The position numbers and the translations under genes were made by a program. Below are positions 52,278 to 63,951 of a stretch of DNA of 64,000 nt, piece after piece. Under the pieces are notes generated by a model. It had not been told where the DNA came from. It saw nothing but the letters and a program-made list of their open reading frames with translations, and did not search any database. Numbering within the stretch: position 1 is the stretch's first letter; each line of letters opens with the position of its first letter. Origin of the DNA: Acidobacteriota bacterium (lineage in GTDB: Bacteria; Acidobacteriota; Vicinamibacteria; Marinacidobacterales; Marinacidobacteraceae); contig JAJDUD010000024.1 of the NCBI GenBank assembly GCA_022826825.1, positions 99,084 to 163,083 on the forward strand. Reading direction: 5' to 3'.

Positions 52278-52954
52278 CGGTCCCGGCCTCCCATCTTCTT
52301 CTGGAGGCTGAGGGTCAGCGCCACCACCACGAACGAGAACGCCAGCAGGCTCCCGGAAAGCACGTGTGCGGTGCCCCACTCCATGAGTTCCACGTGGTCG
52401 TAGATGGCGATCGAGAGGACCCGGGTGGCGCCCGGGATGTTGCCGCCGATCATCAGGATGACCCCGAACTCCCCGACGGTGTGGGCGAAACCGAGCACCG
52501 CGCCGGCGATCAGGCCGGGCCGGGCGAGCGGCACGGCGACGGTCCAGAAGGCGTCCCAGGGCGAGGCCCGCAGCGTCGCGGCCGCCTCCAGGGGACGGTC
52601 GCCCACGGCCTCGAAGGCGCTGCGGATGGGCTGCACGGTGAAGGGCAGCGAGTAGATGATCGACCCGATCACGAGGCCCGGGAAGGAGAACGCGAGGGAC
52701 CGCTCGCCGAACAGCCGGGCGACGAAACCCCCCGGACCGTCGGGCCCCAGGGCGATCAGCAGATAGAAACCGAGCACGGTGGGCGGCAGGACGAGAGGCA
52801 GCGCGACCAGGGCCGCCACCGCTTCCTTGAACCGGAAGCGGGTCCGGGCGAGCCACCAGGCGATCGGCGTCCCGAGGAGCAGCAGGAACACCGTCGTTAC
52901 CCCCGCCAGCTCGAGGGTGAGCCGGATGGGCGGCCAGAGGGTCTCGGCGTTCAC
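52274..52954 (-). CDS. modB: Molybdate ABC transporter, permease subunit
   Basis: Counting from GTG 52954 the protein has 226 residues and about five to six transmembrane helices. It starts [21 protein letters not shown], the usual ModB N-terminus. The EAA loop is [29 protein letters not shown], and [19 protein letters not shown] matches ModB strongly. 4-base overlaps with modA and modC place it in the centre of modABC. Confidence 0.95.
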   Translation of the reverse strand: MNAETLWPPIRLTLELAGVTTVFLLLLGTPIAWWLARTRFRFKEAVAALVALPLVLPPTVLGFYLLIALGPDGPGGFVARLFGERSLAFSFPGLVIGSIIYSLPFTVQPIRSAFEAVGDRPLEAAATLRASPWDAFWTVAVPLARPGLIAGAVLGFAHTVGEFGVILMIGGNIPGATRVLSIAIYDHVELMEWGTAHVLSGSLLAFSFVVVALTLSLQKKMGGRDR

Positions 52955-53724
52955 GGTCCGCTGGGCTCGGTGCGGTAGCCGTGCCGGCGAAGGATCTCCC
53001 GGGCGGTTTCCGATCCGAGGAAATCGAGGAAGCGGGCAGCGGCCGGGTTGTCGCGGCCGGCCTCGAGCAGCACCGCCTGTTGCCGGATGGGAGCGTGGAG
53101 GTCTTCGGGGACGAGCCAACGGGACCCGTCCGTGCTCCGGGCCACCTGGGAGAGCGCGAGGAAACCCAGCTCCGCGTTGCCGGTGCGGACGAACTGGTGC
53201 GCCTGGGACACGTTCGTGCCGATGACCTGGCGGTCCCGAACGGCGTCTTCGACCCCGAGCGCCGTCGCCGCCTCGAGCGCCGCCCGGCCGTAGGGGGCCA
53301 GCGCCGGATTCGCGAGCGCGACGCGCCGGAGGCCGGGGTCCCGGAGGGCGTCGGGCCCGGTCACCCGCTCCGGTTCCGTGCTGAAGAGCACGAGCCGGCC
53401 GACCGCGTAGGTCCGGCGGCTGCCGGGGACCGCGAGCCCCTCGCGCTCCGCCAGCTCGGGCCGCGCTTCGTCAGCGGCGAGGAACACGTCGAAGGGAGCG
53501 CCCTGGAGAATCTGGGCGTAGAGCTGGCCGGTGGAGCCGAAGCTGAGGAGCGCGCCGTGCCCGGTGGCGTCCTCGAACGCGGCGGCGATCTCGCGGGCCG
53601 CCGCGGTGAAGTTGGCGGCAACCGCGGCTCTGACGGTACCGCGGTCGGGCGGCACTCCGGCGAACGCGATTCCGGCGAGCAGAGGGGCGATCAGGATCCC
53701 GGACGGCAGTGCTGGTCGCCTCAT
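52951..53724 (-). CDS. modA: Molybdate ABC transporter, periplasmic binding protein
   Basis: Counting from ATG 53724 the protein has 257 residues, with an AGGTGG about 6 bases upstream and a signal peptide (cleavage near AFA-G). The mature part begins [21 protein letters not shown] and continues [36 protein letters not shown] ModA motifs. It binds molybdate or tungstate for ModBC. The only evident molybdoenzyme in the window is the sulfite-oxidase homologue at 38.8 kb. No ModE box or Moco riboswitch was recognised. Confidence 0.94.
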   Translation of the reverse strand: MRRPALPSGILIAPLLAGIAFAGVPPDRGTVRAAVAANFTAAAREIAAAFEDATGHGALLSFGSTGQLYAQILQGAPFDVFLAADEARPELAEREGLAVPGSRRTYAVGRLVLFSTEPERVTGPDALRDPGLRRVALANPALAPYGRAALEAATALGVEDAVRDRQVIGTNVSQAHQFVRTGNAELGFLALSQVARSTDGSRWLVPEDLHAPIRQQAVLLEAGRDNPAAARFLDFLGSETAREILRRHGYRTEPSGP

Positions 53725-53794
53725 TGCATCCACCTGGTGAAAGGAGAGCTTGCGGGCATCGAAACGCACCGGGCCAGCCGCCCTCGGGTCCGCT

Positions 53795-54115
53795 CTATTG
53801 CCGGCCGTGGGCGGACACCAGGCTGACGAGCGCTCCGACGGATGCCGAGCCCATGGCGATCACCGCATCGGGACTTTCTTTCCCGACGGCGTGAAACCAG
53901 ATGACCGCCGCCAACGACGTCAGGCTGATCAGGCCCAGGAACCCGAGGACACGCCGGTAAAACTGCCTGTCGTCCCAATAGGCGGGTTGCGCTCTCGGCC
54001 GGGACTCCTGTTCGTCCCCGGTCGGCGCCCCCCAACTGTCGCCGGCGGAGGCATCCTCCGGCTGGACCGGCGCCGGCGGTGGGACAGCCGGTTCGCCGCC
54101 TGGGCGATCAGGCAC
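53795..54115 (-). CDS. Small membrane protein of unknown function
   Basis: Counting from GTG 54115 the protein has 106 residues. The first ~45 are proline- and acid-rich (PAVPPPAPVQPEDA). DDRQFYRRVLGFLGLISLTSLAAVIWFH then gives one clear transmembrane helix (given here in part), and a second hydrophobic segment SASVGALVSLVSA ends the protein. The start lies 8 bases inside the end of the upstream small gene, so the two are coupled. Not recognised; it may be an effector whose partner is the RHH-like protein. Confidence 0.5.
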   Translation of the reverse strand: MPDRPGGEPAVPPPAPVQPEDASAGDSWGAPTGDEQESRPRAQPAYWDDRQFYRRVLGFLGLISLTSLAAVIWFHAVGKESPDAVIAMGSASVGALVSLVSAHGRQ

Positions 54116-54332
54116 CGCCCACGCCTGGAATGAAGACCCGCTCCATGGAGTTGTCCTTCTTGCGGACCAGCACATGCTCGCCGAGTTCCAGCCGCTTCGT
54201 GATTTCCTCGGCGATGACCAGCGCGCTGCTGACCGCGCTGGCCTTGCTCCGGGAATGGAGGCGCTGTTGGAGGGTTTCCGTGTTCTCGATATCCCGTTCG
54301 GTCAGGTTCATGGTTACTTTGGTCAGTTTCAT
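54108..54332 (-). CDS. Small ribbon-helix-helix-like protein
   Basis: This 74-residue basic protein begins MKLTKVTMNLTERDIENTET and continues with SRSKASAVSSALVIAEEITKRL. A short strand followed by two helices is the pattern of CopG/Arc-type DNA-binding proteins. The upstream region (54333-54420) is less G+C-rich than the rest and has ATGTA..TACAT and TGGTCT..AGACCA inverted half-sites that could be operators. It may regulate itself and the small membrane protein. Confidence 0.55.
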   Translation of the reverse strand: MKLTKVTMNLTERDIENTETLQQRLHSRSKASAVSSALVIAEEITKRLELGEHVLVRKKDNSMERVFIPGVGGA

Positions 54333-54517
54333 GTTCGGTTCCTTGGTCTGGACATCAGCCGATCTAGACCAGCAAATGTAAGGACATCATACATCTGGTG
54401 ACTGTCTTTCCAGGAGGACGTTCCGACGAGTGGAACGAGGATCGCGAAGCGAGGTATCCCCCCAGTGGCGCGCCGCGCCATTCCCTTGGGGGGCGGCGCG
54501 ATGCGGCGAACGGGCGA

Positions 54518-54592
54518 GGGGAGTTTCGCCCGCTGCGCGGGCGATGCCGGTCTGAAGACCGGCGCTCCTTTTGAAGACCGGGGCTCCTCCGG
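54518..54592. repeat. Dispersed palindromic repeat, type B (inverted) plus partial duplicate
   Basis: 54518-54569 is a full type B element read on the minus strand: AGGAGCGCCGGTCT..AGACCGGCATCGC, then a CCCGCGCAGCGGG hairpin and CGAAACTCCCC. A partial copy, TTGAAGACCGGGGCTCCT, follows to ~54592. Upstream (54453-54500) is a further CCCCCCAGTGGCGCG..GGGGGG palindrome. The remaining part of the gap shows nothing else. Confidence 0.72.
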
Positions 54593-54596
54593 CGAC

Positions 54597-55793
54597 TCAG
54601 CGGGTTGCCGTCATCATGATCTCGACCTTGATACCGGCGCCCATCATCTGGGTCTCCACCGTGGCGCGGGGCGGGAAGGGGGCCCCCACGACCTCCCGAT
54701 AGACCTCGTTCATCGCGGCGTAGTCGCGCATGTCCTCGAGATAGACCATCGCGTCGTCCACGTCCCGGAAGCTCAGCCCGCCGGCCTCGAGCGCGGCGCC
54801 CAGCCGCCCGAGTACGGCGCGCGTCTGGTCGCCGGGGTCCTCGCTGCGGTCCGGACCCGGCGCCACCATGCCCGAGAGATAGAGCCGGTCGCCGGCCCAG
54901 ATGCCGGGCGACAGCGGGCTGCCCGAGCGGGGACCGTCCGGGGCGAGCACGCTCCGCTCCGCGCTGCTGGCCACGCACTGGACCTCGGCCGTGAAGAGCG
55001 GGTTGGCGAGCCGCGCCTCGACGGTGGCGCGGGTCGGCGGATCCTCGGGGAAGAACTCCCGGTAGGCCGCGTTCATTTCGCCGAAGGTGCGCGGGTCGTC
55101 GAGGAACACCCGGCAGTTGGCGACGTCCGGGTAGTCCATGCCCCCCGCCTCGAGGACGAGCCCGATGTTCCCCATGATGCGCTGCATCTGCTCGGTGACC
55201 CCGCCGCCGACGGGCTGGTAGGTGTCCGGGTCCCGGGCGGTGGCGCCGGCGACGAAGAGCGTGTCGCCCGCCTTGATCCCCCAGGAATAGGGGAGCTCCG
55301 GGCTCATCATCGCCTCGGGGTTGATCACCTCGCGCTCGACGCCCGCCTTCACCGCCACCATCGAGATTTCGACGAGCGCTCCGGGGATCGCGATGCCCGC
55401 TTCGACGGTGGCGCGGGTCGGCGGGTCCTCCGCGAAGTACCCGCGGTACACCTCGTTCATCGCCTGGAAGTGCCGGACGTCCGAGAGATAGACGTTGACC
55501 GCCGCGACCCGCGAGAAATCGAGTCCGGCGCTCTCCAGCGTGGCGCCGAGGTTGTCCATCGTCTGGCGGACCTGGGCCTCGATGCCTCCCGGCACGAGAT
55601 CGAGGGTGCCCGGGACGTTGCCGAGGGCGCCCGCCAGGTACACGAGGTCGCCGCTCTCCCGGTACTCGGAGAAGGGGAGGCCGAGGTCGCCGGTGGCGGC
55701 GGGCGCCTCGGGCGCCGGGTCGGCGCCGCCGCCGCAGCCGAGCGCGAACAGGAGCAGGAAGAGGGCGGGGGCGAATCGGGAGCGTCGGGTCAT
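54597..55793 (-). CDS. Lipoprotein with three tandem RidA (YjgF) domains
   Basis: Counting from ATG 55793 the protein has 398 residues. The signal (RFAPALFLLLFALGC) is of lipoprotein type. Three RidA domains follow at about 35-150, 155-275 and 285-398. Each keeps the substrate-carboxylate arginine in a PTRATVEAG, PTRATVEAR or PRATVETQ context and a VNVYLSD, CRVFLDD or MVYLEDM strand. RidA deaminates reactive enamines/imines made by PLP enzymes, normally in the cytosol. An exported triple form could guard the periplasm, where this organism exports several PLP enzymes. Confidence 0.85.
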   Translation of the reverse strand: MTRRSRFAPALFLLLFALGCGGGADPAPEAPAATGDLGLPFSEYRESGDLVYLAGALGNVPGTLDLVPGGIEAQVRQTMDNLGATLESAGLDFSRVAAVNVYLSDVRHFQAMNEVYRGYFAEDPPTRATVEAGIAIPGALVEISMVAVKAGVEREVINPEAMMSPELPYSWGIKAGDTLFVAGATARDPDTYQPVGGGVTEQMQRIMGNIGLVLEAGGMDYPDVANCRVFLDDPRTFGEMNAAYREFFPEDPPTRATVEARLANPLFTAEVQCVASSAERSVLAPDGPRSGSPLSPGIWAGDRLYLSGMVAPGPDRSEDPGDQTRAVLGRLGAALEAGGLSFRDVDDAMVYLEDMRDYAAMNEVYREVVGAPFPPRATVETQMMGAGIKVEIMMTATR

Positions 55794-55971
55794 GGCGGGA
55801 AGTCCTCGGGCGGCCTGCGGCGGAGCTGGCGGGAACACCGCGTCGCCCCACCGGCTGTTCCGTCTCGAAACGGCCCGCGATGATACATTCGGAACCCCCC
55901 TGCGGCCCTCGGCGAAGGCCCCTCGCCGCCTCCCGCAGCCGGAATTCTTCCCGACCGGTCGCCTCAGAACC

Positions 55972-57276
55972 TTGCACTCCGTTTTTCGTTCCGGGCCCGG
56001 TGGCCGCCTCGCCGCCGAGGGCGTGGACCTCGAGGCGGCGCTCGCCGAGGCGGGCGCCGGGACCCCGGCTTACGTGTACAGCCCCCGGGCCGTCGTCGAG
56101 CGTTTCGCCGAGCTTCAGGAGGCGCTTGCCGGTACCGAGCACCTCGTCGCGGTGGCGCTCAAGGCGAACGCCCTGCCGGCGCTGCTGACCCCGCTGCGGG
56201 AGCTGGGGGCGGGCGTGGAGGCGGTTTCGGCGGCCGAACTGCTCGTCGCCCACGGGCTCGGGTTCCCCGGCGACCGGATGGTGATGTCCGGGGTCGGCAA
56301 GACCCCGGTGGACCTCGAGACGGCGCTCGATCTCGGAGTGCGCTTCGTCTCGGTCGAGTCCCGGGGGGAACTGGAGCTTCTCGACCGCCTCGCGCTTCGC
56401 CGCGGCCGCCGGGCCCGCGCCCTCCTCCGCCTCAATCCCGAGGTCGATGCCGCGACGCACCCGAAGATCGCCACCGGTACCCGCACCGCCAAGTTCGGGA
56501 TGGCGGCGGCGGACCTCGTGGCGCTCGCCGCCCGCAGCCGCGACTGGCGGGGCGTGGAGGTCCTCGGGGTCCACGCGCACGTCGGGTCCCAGATCCGCGA
56601 ACTGGCCACGCTGGCGCGGAGCGCCGAGCGGCTGGGAAGGGTGTTCGGCCGGCTCCGCGGCGCGGGACTCCCGGTGCGGGTGGTGGACGTCGGGGGCGGG
56701 CTCGGCATCCCGCAGCGGGACGGAGAGGAAGAGATCCCGATGTCCGCCTACGCCGGCCGGCTCGTCCGGACGCTGCGGGAGGTCCTGGAGCGCGCGTGTC
56801 CGGATGCCGACCCCACACTGGTCTTCGAGCCGGGACGGGCGCTCTTCGGGCCCGCGGGCGCCCTCGTGGTCCGCGTCCTCCACACCAAGCGAACGGGGAC
56901 CAGGGAGTTCTGCGTGGTGGACGGGGGCATGAACGATTTCCTCCGGCCGGCGCTCTACGGCGCCTGGCACCGGGTGGCGGCAGTGGCCCCCCGCCCGGGA
57001 CCCGAGCGGGTCTTCGACGTGGTGGGCGGCGTGTGCGAGTCCGGCGACGCCTTCGCGCGCGACCGCGCGCTGCCGCCCCCCGAGCCGGGAGACCTGCTCG
57101 CCGTGCTCGACGCCGGCGCCTACGGGTACTCGATGGCGTCGAACGTCAACCTGCGGCCGCGGCCCGCGGAGGTCGTCATCCGGGACGGGACCGCGGTCCT
57201 GGCCCGCGCGGCGGAGACGCCCGCGAACCTCGCCGCCCGCGAACTCGGCGCCCAGCCGGCGGGCGTTCCGGCATGA
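55972..57276 (+). CDS. lysA: Diaminopimelate decarboxylase
   Basis: From TTG 55972 the protein has 434 residues. It converts meso-diaminopimelate to lysine. The PLP lysine is in VALKANALPALL; HAHVGSQI, VVDVGGGLGIP, EPGRALFGPAG, CESGDAFARDR and GAYGYSMASNVN are all family motifs. The sequence HSVFRSGPGGRLAAEGVDL immediately after TTG matches the usual LysA N-terminus, which decides this start; longer in-frame extension lacks similarity. It overlaps the next gene by 4 bases. Confidence 0.93.
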   Translation: MHSVFRSGPGGRLAAEGVDLEAALAEAGAGTPAYVYSPRAVVERFAELQEALAGTEHLVAVALKANALPALLTPLRELGAGVEAVSAAELLVAHGLGFPGDRMVMSGVGKTPVDLETALDLGVRFVSVESRGELELLDRLALRRGRRARALLRLNPEVDAATHPKIATGTRTAKFGMAAADLVALAARSRDWRGVEVLGVHAHVGSQIRELATLARSAERLGRVFGRLRGAGLPVRVVDVGGGLGIPQRDGEEEIPMSAYAGRLVRTLREVLERACPDADPTLVFEPGRALFGPAGALVVRVLHTKRTGTREFCVVDGGMNDFLRPALYGAWHRVAAVAPRPGPERVFDVVGGVCESGDAFARDRALPPPEPGDLLAVLDAGAYGYSMASNVNLRPRPAEVVIRDGTAVLARAAETPANLAARELGAQPAGVPA

Positions 57277-57797
57277 GCCGGAGTTCGCTCCCCCCGCCGC
57301 GCTACGCGCTGCTCGGGGTGCTGGCGCTCGTCACCATCCTGGCGGCGGTGCGGCTGGCCAACACGATTCCCGACCCCGCGGACTTCCTCCTGGCGCTCGG
57401 CCTGGTGGCGCTCTTCACGCCGCTGAAGGCGCTGATGATCCGCTGGCTGGAGGGCCGGCGGCCCTACCAGTCGGCGTTCGCGGCGTCCCTCTTCTCCGCC
57501 ATCGTCGGCATGGTGTTCCGGGAGCCGCTGAACCTCTGGGCGCTGCTCTTCCGCAGCACCATGCTGACCGCGGCGCTCGAGACGCTGCCGCTCTTCGCCA
57601 TGCGGACCTCGGACTCGCCGGTTCGGGTGTTCGTGCTCTCCGGCTACATGAGCGTGGTCGTCCACCTGCTGTCCGGGGGCTTCGTGCTGCTGTCGTGGCG
57701 GCCGCTCGTCGGCGGCCTCATGATGGTGGGCGGGGTGGCGGCGATGTGGTTCCCGTTGTTCTTCGGCCGCTTCCGGCGGACCGGGGTTCCGCGGTAA
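57273..57797 (+). CDS. Integral membrane protein of unknown function
   Basis: Counting from ATG 57273 (ATGA overlap with lysA) the protein has 174 residues. Four to five hydrophobic helices are visible (ALLGVLALVTILAAV, FLLALGLVALFTPL, SAFAASLFSAIVGMV, VLSGYMSVVVHLLSGGF, LMMVGGVAAMWFPLFF). No family recognised. Coupling to lysA suggests co-expression but not necessarily a shared role. Confidence 0.7.
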   Translation: MSRSSLPPPRYALLGVLALVTILAAVRLANTIPDPADFLLALGLVALFTPLKALMIRWLEGRRPYQSAFAASLFSAIVGMVFREPLNLWALLFRSTMLTAALETLPLFAMRTSDSPVRVFVLSGYMSVVVHLLSGGFVLLSWRPLVGGLMMVGGVAAMWFPLFFGRFRRTGVPR

Positions 57798-57837
57798 CGG
57801 ATCCCGGGCGGCGCGCCCGTCCGGGTTCCCGGCCCCG

Positions 57838-59148
57838 CTACCGGTCGCTTTCCCCGGCGCGCGCCGGTTCCGGGGCCTCGGGAGAGCGTGGTTCCCGGCG
57901 GGGACGCCGGTCCTCGGCGTCCTGGCGGATGCCGCCCACCGCCATCAGCAGGGATTCCACGTCCCCGTTCCCGAACTCCCCGTCGGTGGTGGCGGCGGCG
58001 ACCACGGTGGCCGCCCGCCAGACGTGGCGGAATCCGACCCGTCCCTCCCGGTTCAGCTCGGTCAGCGTTTCGAACGCGGCGTCGATCTCCGCCTCGCGGC
58101 TCGCCGCCTCCTCGGCCAGCGATTCGTGGGCGATCTGCCGGAGCTGCTGGATGGCGGCGGCGCGCTGGGGCCCCGGGTTCGTGAGGTAACCGAGGTAGAT
58201 GAAGAGGCCGACGGCGATGAAGAGGCCGGCGATCATCGCGAGTGCCAGGAAGACGAAACCGAGGCGGCGCGGGCCGGAGGGGACCTCCCGCAGGTCCTCG
58301 GCGATGCTGAGAGCGCCGGGGGGAGGCGAAGGGAGCCAGGTCTCCTGCGGGGTGTCGGGCGCTGGCGCCGCGGGTTTCTCCGCGGGCTCGGCTCCCAGGT
58401 CGCGCAGGTAGAGGAAGACGCCGATCGCCAGGATGCCCGCCGCCGGAACCAGGATTCCGCCCGGAATCCAGAGCGGGTCTCCCAGGGTCTCGATGTCGGT
58501 CAGGTTGAAGAGCAGGAGCGCCGCGACGTTGTGGAAGAGATGGATCGAGATCGGGACCAGGATGCTGCGGGTGGCCATCGCCGCCAGTCCGAGGACGAGT
58601 CCCGCCACGAAGTAGTTGGGCAGCAGCAGGCCGTGCATCACGGTGAAGAGCAGCGCCGACACCACCAGGGCGCCGCCCCGGCCGAGCGGCCGGAGCCCGG
58701 TGAGGATCACGCCCCGGAACAGCATTTCCTCCGCCAGCGCCGCCCCGAAGCCGATGCCGGCCAGCCGGATCAGCCAGGAGAACAGTCCCTCGGCGCGCAC
58801 CAGTTCGGCGACGGTCTGGACGAGCTGCTCGTCGATCGGGAGGAACGCGCGGCTCAGGTTGGCGAGCTGGTCGCTCACCACGAACAGGGAGAGGGCGATC
58901 GGAATCGAAAGCAGGAGCTGGCTGTTCTTCGCGGGCCGCAGCCGGAACGCGCGATAGGGGTTCAGGCGGAACAGGCGGATGGCCGCGAGCGCCACCAGCA
59001 GGGTGACGCCCGGGGTCGCGAGGATGGCCACGTCGAACGGCAACCCCGTCCGCGCGATGACGACCCCGATGAGGATGATCGCGACGAAGGTGGCCGCGAA
59101 CGTGGCAAGCGCCTGCGGGATCGTGGCGAGGCCGGGGGTCTTCTTCAC
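57838..59148 (-). CDS. CPBP-family intramembrane glutamic protease with C-terminal extension
   Basis: This 436-residue protein has about eight transmembrane helices in the first 250 residues. The CPBP (Abi/Rce1-like) motifs are ALAEEMLFRGVIL with the catalytic Glu pair, FTVMHGLLLP, and SIHLFHNVAALLLF with the later His-Asn. After a proline-rich linker another helix (FVFLALAMIAGLFIAVGLF) leads to a ~120-residue soluble domain of unknown type. Such proteases process prenylated or peptide substrates or protect against bacteriocins. Confidence 0.85.
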   Translation of the reverse strand: MKKTPGLATIPQALATFAATFVAIILIGVVIARTGLPFDVAILATPGVTLLVALAAIRLFRLNPYRAFRLRPAKNSQLLLSIPIALSLFVVSDQLANLSRAFLPIDEQLVQTVAELVRAEGLFSWLIRLAGIGFGAALAEEMLFRGVILTGLRPLGRGGALVVSALLFTVMHGLLLPNYFVAGLVLGLAAMATRSILVPISIHLFHNVAALLLFNLTDIETLGDPLWIPGGILVPAAGILAIGVFLYLRDLGAEPAEKPAAPAPDTPQETWLPSPPPGALSIAEDLREVPSGPRRLGFVFLALAMIAGLFIAVGLFIYLGYLTNPGPQRAAAIQQLRQIAHESLAEEAASREAEIDAAFETLTELNREGRVGFRHVWRAATVVAAATTDGEFGNGDVESLLMAVGGIRQDAEDRRPRREPRSPEAPEPARAGESDR

Positions 59149-59238
59149 GGGGGCTGGGTTCGGGTGTTACCTTGACGTTGATGGCCGAGCGCAGATTATC
59201 GCCGCTCACCGGGCGCCGGCTCCCGCGGGGAGCCCGCC

Positions 59239-62153
<2,915 letters not shown>

Positions 62154-62162
62154 CCTCTGAAC

Positions 62163-62357
62163 ATGGCTTCCTTCCTGCTCTGGCTCCTGCTCCTGATCGT
62201 CTGCTGGCCGCTGGCGCTGCTGGCGCTCGTGATCTACCCGATCGTCTGGTTGCTGCTGCTGCCTTTCCGGCTGCTCGGCGTCGCCGTGGACGGCGTGTTC
62301 TCGCTGTTCGGCGCGGTGCTCCGGCTGCCGGCGCGGGTGCTGGGCGGACCCAGGTAA
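62163..62357 (+). CDS. Small hydrophobic membrane protein
   Basis: This 64-residue protein has two hydrophobic helices rich in Leu (MASFLLWLLLLIVCWPLALL; IVWLLLLPFRLLG). It is spaced 9 bases from ligA and 11 from the amidase on the same strand, which supports its being a real gene. Family not recognised. Confidence 0.6.
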   Translation: MASFLLWLLLLIVCWPLALLALVIYPIVWLLLLPFRLLGVAVDGVFSLFGAVLRLPARVLGGPR

Positions 62358-62368
62358 GACCGACCGGC

Positions 62369-63931
62369 ATGTCGGACCGCCTCGCCGCCGCCGAAGAGCG
62401 GGCGGACCCGCTGCGGAAGGAACTCGAGGAGGTCGGCCGGGTATTCGCCCGGCTCCCCGAAACTCCGGAGCCGTTGACCGCGGGGGAACTGGCCGCCCGC
62501 GTGTTCGCGGGCAAGGGCCGCCGGCGGGCGGCCGCGATTCCGGCGCCGCCGGTGGACCCCGCACCCGGAACGATCGCCGCCGCCCGCGCCGACCTGGCCG
62601 CGGGGCGCCGCTCGCCGGTGGACCTGGTCGAGGAGGCGCTCGAACGGGCCCGGGCCGGGCGCCACCTCGGAGCCTTCCTGAGGCTCCGCGAGGAGGAGGC
62701 GCTCGCCGAGGCGCGGCGGCTGGCCGGGTCGCCGGAAGCCGCGGGGCAGGGGAGAGGCGGACGGCCCCTCCTCGGGATCCCGCTCAGCGTCAAGGACATC
62801 GTGGACGTCGCCGGCATGACCACCACGTCGGGCTCGAAGTTCCCGCACGAGGCGGCCCGGAGCGCTCCCGCCTGGGGGCGCCTCTCCGAGGCCGGGGCCA
62901 TTCTGCTCGGCAAGAACAACCTGCAGGAGTTCGCCTTCGGCGTCAGCGGCGACAACCCCACCTTCGGGAGGACCCGGAACCCGCACGATCCGGCGCGCAT
63001 CCCGGGCGGGTCCTCCTCGGGTTCCGCGGTGGCGGTGGCCACCGGCATGGGCTACGGCTCGGTGGGGACGGATACCGGGGGGTCCATCCGGATCCCGGCG
63101 TCGCTCAACGGGGTCTTCGGCCTGAAGCCGTCCTACGGCGCCGTCTCCCGGGCCGGGGTGACCCCGCTGTCGTGGAGCCTCGACCACGTCGGCCCCATCG
63201 CCCGGAGCGCCGGCGACACCGCTCTGCTCTTCGAGGTGCTCTCGGGGTGGTCTCCCGGCCCGGCGGGGCCGCGCGCCGCGGGTCCGAAACCCCTCGCGGG
63301 CGTACGCGTCGGGGTTCCGCTCGATTTCTTCTACTCGGACCTGATCCGCGAGGCCCGCCAGGCGGCGGACGGCATCGTCGCGGCGCTCGTCCGGCTGGGC
63401 GCCGAGCGCGTCGAGGTGAGGGTTCCGGAGGTGGAGCTCAGCGGGGTGTGCCGCAACGTGCTCGCCTTCGTGGAAGCGGCGGTCGTCCACCGGGAGCGGC
63501 TGGCGGCCCGGCCCGACGACATCAGCGAGGACGTGCGGCGGCTCCTGGATGTCGGAGGGGTGCTGTCGGCCGCCGACCTCCTCAGCGCGCTCCAGGGCCG
63601 GCGCCTCGTCGCGGACGCCTTCGCGCGACTCTTCGAGGCGGTGGACGTGCTGGTGGCGCCGTCCACTCCGGCCGGCGCTCCGGAGGCGGGAGAGCCGCTC
63701 GCGACCGCCGAGGACATCCGTCCCGGGCTCATCCGGCTGGTCGGACCCTTCAACTTCACCGGGCTCCCCGCGCTCCAGGTCCCGGCGGGATTCGATGCGC
63801 CGGGGATGCCGCTCGGCGCGCAGCTCGTGGGCGGTCCGGGAGAGGACTTCGCCGTCCTCCGGCTGGCGGCCTGGCTCGAGGCGAACGGCGCCATCCCGAT
63901 GCGGCAGCCGTCACCCGGCCCACCGGACTGA
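62369..63931 (+). CDS. Amidase-signature-family hydrolase (GatA/AmiE-like)
   Basis: This 520-residue protein has the Ser-cisSer-Lys triad: Lys in LLGIPLSVKDIVDV, cis-Ser in IPGGSSSGSAVAVA, and the nucleophile Ser in GTDTGGSIRIPAS. An N-terminal helical extension of about 65 residues precedes the domain. It could be GatA of the Asp/Glu-tRNA amidotransferase, but no gatB or gatC is adjacent and the start differs from GatA, so a general amidase is likelier. Confidence 0.87.
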   Translation: MSDRLAAAEERADPLRKELEEVGRVFARLPETPEPLTAGELAARVFAGKGRRRAAAIPAPPVDPAPGTIAAARADLAAGRRSPVDLVEEALERARAGRHLGAFLRLREEEALAEARRLAGSPEAAGQGRGGRPLLGIPLSVKDIVDVAGMTTTSGSKFPHEAARSAPAWGRLSEAGAILLGKNNLQEFAFGVSGDNPTFGRTRNPHDPARIPGGSSSGSAVAVATGMGYGSVGTDTGGSIRIPASLNGVFGLKPSYGAVSRAGVTPLSWSLDHVGPIARSAGDTALLFEVLSGWSPGPAGPRAAGPKPLAGVRVGVPLDFFYSDLIREARQAADGIVAALVRLGAERVEVRVPEVELSGVCRNVLAFVEAAVVHRERLAARPDDISEDVRRLLDVGGVLSAADLLSALQGRRLVADAFARLFEAVDVLVAPSTPAGAPEAGEPLATAEDIRPGLIRLVGPFNFTGLPALQVPAGFDAPGMPLGAQLVGGPGEDFAVLRLAAWLEANGAIPMRQPSPGPPD

Positions 63932-63935
63932 CTGC

Positions 63936-63941
63936 TAAATT
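63936..63941 (+). promoter_or_regulatory. -10-like element before fabI
   Basis: TAAATT ends 10 bases before the GTG of fabI, so a transcript starting 7 bases downstream would be almost leaderless. No ribosome-binding site is seen before the GTG, which fits. No clear -35 box. Confidence 0.35.
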
Positions 63942-63951
63942 TCGACGCGAC

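Noticed and set aside
62369..63931. GatA subunit of tRNA amidotransferase
   Set aside because: gatB and gatC are not adjacent and the N-terminal 65 residues are unlike GatA; left as a general amidase.
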